A stretch of DNA of 19,108 bases from Bacteroidales bacterium (GTDB taxonomy: Bacteria > Bacteroidota > Bacteroidia > Bacteroidales > Muribaculaceae): contig SFOK01000024.1 of NCBI GenBank assembly GCA_004552395.1, positions 1 to 19,108 on the forward strand, in the 5' to 3' direction. Shown here piece after piece: positions 16,845-19,108 of the stretch; the first letter of the stretch is position 1; each line of letters starts with the position of its first letter. The notes below the pieces were generated by a model. It was given only the letters and a program-made list of their open reading frames with translations, was not told the origin of the DNA and did no database searches. A program made the position numbers and the translations under genes.

Positions 16845-19108
16845 TTATTTGCGGATCACAATCTTGGCGGTGCGGCCGTCGCTGTAGCGGACTATGTAGA
16901 TGCCCGTAGCCAGGTCGCTTGCGTTTACCTTCACGCCGTTCAGATTGTAGACAGCCTCTACCACTGCGCCATCTGTGGGCAGCAGCTCTGCCGAAACAGT
17001 GGATTCGCCTATCTTAGTGGGCACGAACATATACTCGCCGTTGAAGTGCTCCAGGAAGCCGGCCACTTCGCTCACCCTCGTATTTGTGGCGGCGTTCGGA
17101 AGCAGACCGTAGATATCGTTGAGCTTAAGGCTTTCGTCTGTTGCCACGCGGCGCTTCGATCCCGATGCGGGTGCTGTGGCGTGGACTGTGCCGGCATCCG
17201 ATACGTATACATTCTTGAATGTCACATACTTGTATATGTTGCCTGCAGCTGCTTCGTATCCGGCGAAATCTGTCTCTATCGGTTGCGGAGTATCGTAAGT
17301 CTTGTAATCGTAGGTCGCGCGGATATAGTCGAAGTAGGGGTGTCCCTTTGCATCGGCACGATACCAGCAGAGCAGATCAGCTACGCTCATATTCGGACCA
17401 TGTTCGCCTGATGAGGGCGCGTTGGTGATCTTGATATGTCCGCGTTCTGTTGCATCGTCAGCTACATAAAGGTCGCTACCGTTTACTGCGTAAGGAAGGA
17501 ACAGTGCGTTGTCGAAACGCATGGCGTATCCTTTGATGTCGGCATCTTCGGGATCGTCATAAGTTCCCGTCAGTTCCTCTATGGAGGCAAGCTTGTCCAA
17601 TACAGGCACGTAATCGAGCTTGAATGTGCCTCTGGTGCGATAGTCCCATGTCTGGCCGTCATCCGAAGTCGCGGCTACTCTTACGCAGTATGTGCTGTTC
17701 GGATTCGGATTAGTGATCGTGAATGTGCGCTCGGTGCCGAGATATTCTGCATCGTATACGTCATAGATGCCCACGAATTCCTCAGGCACGCCGTTCTCCA
17801 CCATCTTGTAATAGAGCTTATCATCTTCAAAGAATCCGTTCACATGCACTGTAGCGGTGATTGCTGTAGTACCGAAGAGCCTTCCGTTGATCTCCTCGCC
17901 ACCCGTGAAGTCCACGGTCACAGCGCCGCTGTTGCAAACAAAGATGTAGAAGTCCTGCTGCTGGCTGTTCTTGTCGTATGCGGAGAAGCGCTTCGAGGTA
18001 GCATTGAAGAGAAGGGTCTTCTGGGAAGCAGATGTGTTATCGGCGTTATAATTGAATGTGAAGTGGCACTTGTCGGCCGAGTCGGCATATTTCTCGATCT
18101 TCATGCGCGACTCGCTGCCTTCGGTCTCCTGTATGCCGCCGCTGTTCGATGTCGAAAGCTGTGCTCCCTCCTTTGTAGGCGACACGAACATAAAACCGCT
18201 GTTTGCTCGGGCCTGGTAAGCGTCATCCTTCAGCAGATAGTTGTAGCCTGTGGAATTCGGATGATAGAGCATACGGATAGGTACCACAGTCGCTCCCTGA
18301 GGAATAGCTATCGTCTTTACACCGTTAATCTCGTTGACGGTCACCTCCTCTGCGTCGCGGTACTTCGATCCGTTGTCCTTCGGGTTGATCTGCTGGCCCA
18401 AAGCGTAATATTTCCCTGTACTTGCCACATAGCCCACCATGATGAATCGCTGGCCCGGCTCAAGCTGCGTGGGATCCTCAAGCATTGTGTAGACGGTCGA
18501 CTTCTCCGGATCTGCCACCACATTCACGGTCAGCTTTATCTCCTGCGGGTTGTAGTTGCTGTCGCCTGCGAACGTGGCGGTGAGCTCTGTGCTGCCCATC
18601 TCGCCGGGCACCAGGTTCTCTCCATCCACGCTGATCACATTCGTTGCCGAACTTGTCAGCGAGTAAGCCACACTGTTCGGATTCTGAAGGATGCTTGAAA
18701 TGGCGAACGCTTCCGACTCGTACATCACGCTGTACGGATTCGCTACTGTCCATGCCAACCCTGCTTCCTGCTTGTTCGGATTCACTACACGGAATGTGCG
18801 TGTCTGATTCTTCACGGTGCCGTATGTGTCGTCGCCGGCATATTCGATCGTGATCTGTGCGGTGCCCTCTGTCTTACCTGTCAGCACGGTGCCCTCCACA
18901 GCTATGGTGGCGGGAGCTGACGATGTAAGAGTGTATGTCAGGTTGTTCGGGTTGGAGATCATCTCGGCCACATCGGTAGCCACGTTGAGGTTCAGTGTCA
19001 CTTCGGTGGTCTCATTCCATGCGATTCCGGACTCCTTTTTCGAAACTGTGAACGACTTAGTGAGAGTAAGAGGTCGGTAAGTCTCGCTGCCGGCATATTT
19101 CAGAAAGA
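16845..19108 (-). CDS. Large secreted Ig-repeat protein with T9SS-like tail, 5' end outside window
   Basis: The frame is open from the right edge to TAA 16847-16845, giving 753 visible residues; the N-terminus and signal peptide lie beyond 19108. The first part holds tandem bacterial Ig-like repeats of about 85-90 residues. Each contains an NPN-x(2-3)-Y-[ST]-LTSSA stretch and ends [YF]AGD[DS]xY; one complete pair and a partial copy are visible. A middle region opens with LEPGQRFIMVGYVASTGKYY and resembles domains common in Bacteroidetes surface proteins, but I do not assign it. The C-terminus, LNGVKVNASDLATGIYIVRY then SDGRTAKIVIRK, matches type IX secretion type A sorting tails. The protein would therefore be exported by Sec and T9SS to the cell surface. 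Its ligand or substrate is unknown and no catalytic motif was seen. A GTG at 19001 is internal, not the real start. Confidence 0.82.
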   Translation of the reverse strand, partial: FLKYAGSETYRPLTLTKSFTVSKKESGIAWNETTEVTLNLNVATDVAEMISNPNNLTYTLTSSAPATIAVEGTVLTGKTEGTAQITIEYAGDDTYGTVKNQTRTFRVVNPNKQEAGLAWTVANPYSVMYESEAFAISSILQNPNSVAYSLTSSATNVISVDGENLVPGEMGSTELTATFAGDSNYNPQEIKLTVNVVADPEKSTVYTMLEDPTQLEPGQRFIMVGYVASTGKYYALGQQINPKDNGSKYRDAEEVTVNEINGVKTIAIPQGATVVPIRMLYHPNSTGYNYLLKDDAYQARANSGFMFVSPTKEGAQLSTSNSGGIQETEGSESRMKIEKYADSADKCHFTFNYNADNTSASQKTLLFNATSKRFSAYDKNSQQQDFYIFVCNSGAVTVDFTGGEEINGRLFGTTAITATVHVNGFFEDDKLYYKMVENGVPEEFVGIYDVYDAEYLGTERTFTITNPNPNSTYCVRVAATSDDGQTWDYRTRGTFKLDYVPVLDKLASIEELTGTYDDPEDADIKGYAMRFDNALFLPYAVNGSDLYVADDATERGHIKITNAPSSGEHGPNMSVADLLCWYRADAKGHPYFDYIRATYDYKTYDTPQPIETDFAGYEAAAGNIYKYVTFKNVYVSDAGTVHATAPASGSKRRVATDESLKLNDIYGLLPNAATNTRVSEVAGFLEHFNGEYMFVPTKIGESTVSAELLPTDGAVVEAVYNLNGVKVNASDLATGIYIVRYSDGRTAKIVIRK

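Overview
The window looks like a piece of a Bacteroidales chromosome, probably of the gut Muribaculaceae or a close relative. The evidence is Bacteroidetes-type promoters (-7 TAnnTTTG, two of them with a -33 TTTG exactly 20 nt upstream), a long SecA with the extended Bacteroidetes insertion and a SecC zinc tail, a surface protein with a T9SS-like C-terminal tail, a DUF4105 membrane protein, and a DUF4143-type AAA ATPase. The genus is inferred; no rRNA or marker comparison was possible. Core genes are G+C rich, whereas about 4.8-5.75 kb is visibly richer in A+T.

Layout. 1-250: the C-terminal end of a DDE transposase entering from the left edge, closed by a bidirectional terminator-like hairpin. 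250-557: a G-rich stretch without an intact gene, with a quadruplex motif and a possible reverse-strand coding relic. 558-1961 (+): a DUF4143-type AAA ATPase behind a promoter overlapped by two phased inverted repeats. 1992-4740 (-): glycerate kinase, Na+/Ca2+ exchanger and a DUF2461 protein, the last two overlapping by 4 nt. 4873-5657 (-): what looks like a collapsed toxin-antitoxin locus (N-terminus of an ImmA/IrrE-like protein running out of frame into the C-terminus of a PIN-like protein). 5746-9557 (-): secA with its promoter, a tandem repeat array that starts in its last codons, and a terminator.

9702-15251 (-): a tightly coupled four-gene operon in the order AMP-forming acyl ligase, LpxL/HtrB-type acyltransferase, DUF4105 membrane protein, and an alkaline-phosphatase-fold protein that has lost its recognisable catalytic motifs. 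Every junction overlaps by 1-4 nt. A canonical promoter at 15286-15317 precedes it. Together the genes suggest acyl activation and transfer to an envelope lipid, with two exported or membrane partners of unknown function. This is the most interesting candidate system in the window. 15394-16728 (-): tRNA methylthiotransferase mtaB, with a 12-bp tandem duplication across its promoter edge and start codon. 16780-19108 (-): a terminator and the 3' part of a large secreted Ig-repeat protein that runs off the right edge.

No tRNA, rRNA, CRISPR array or riboswitch was recognised.
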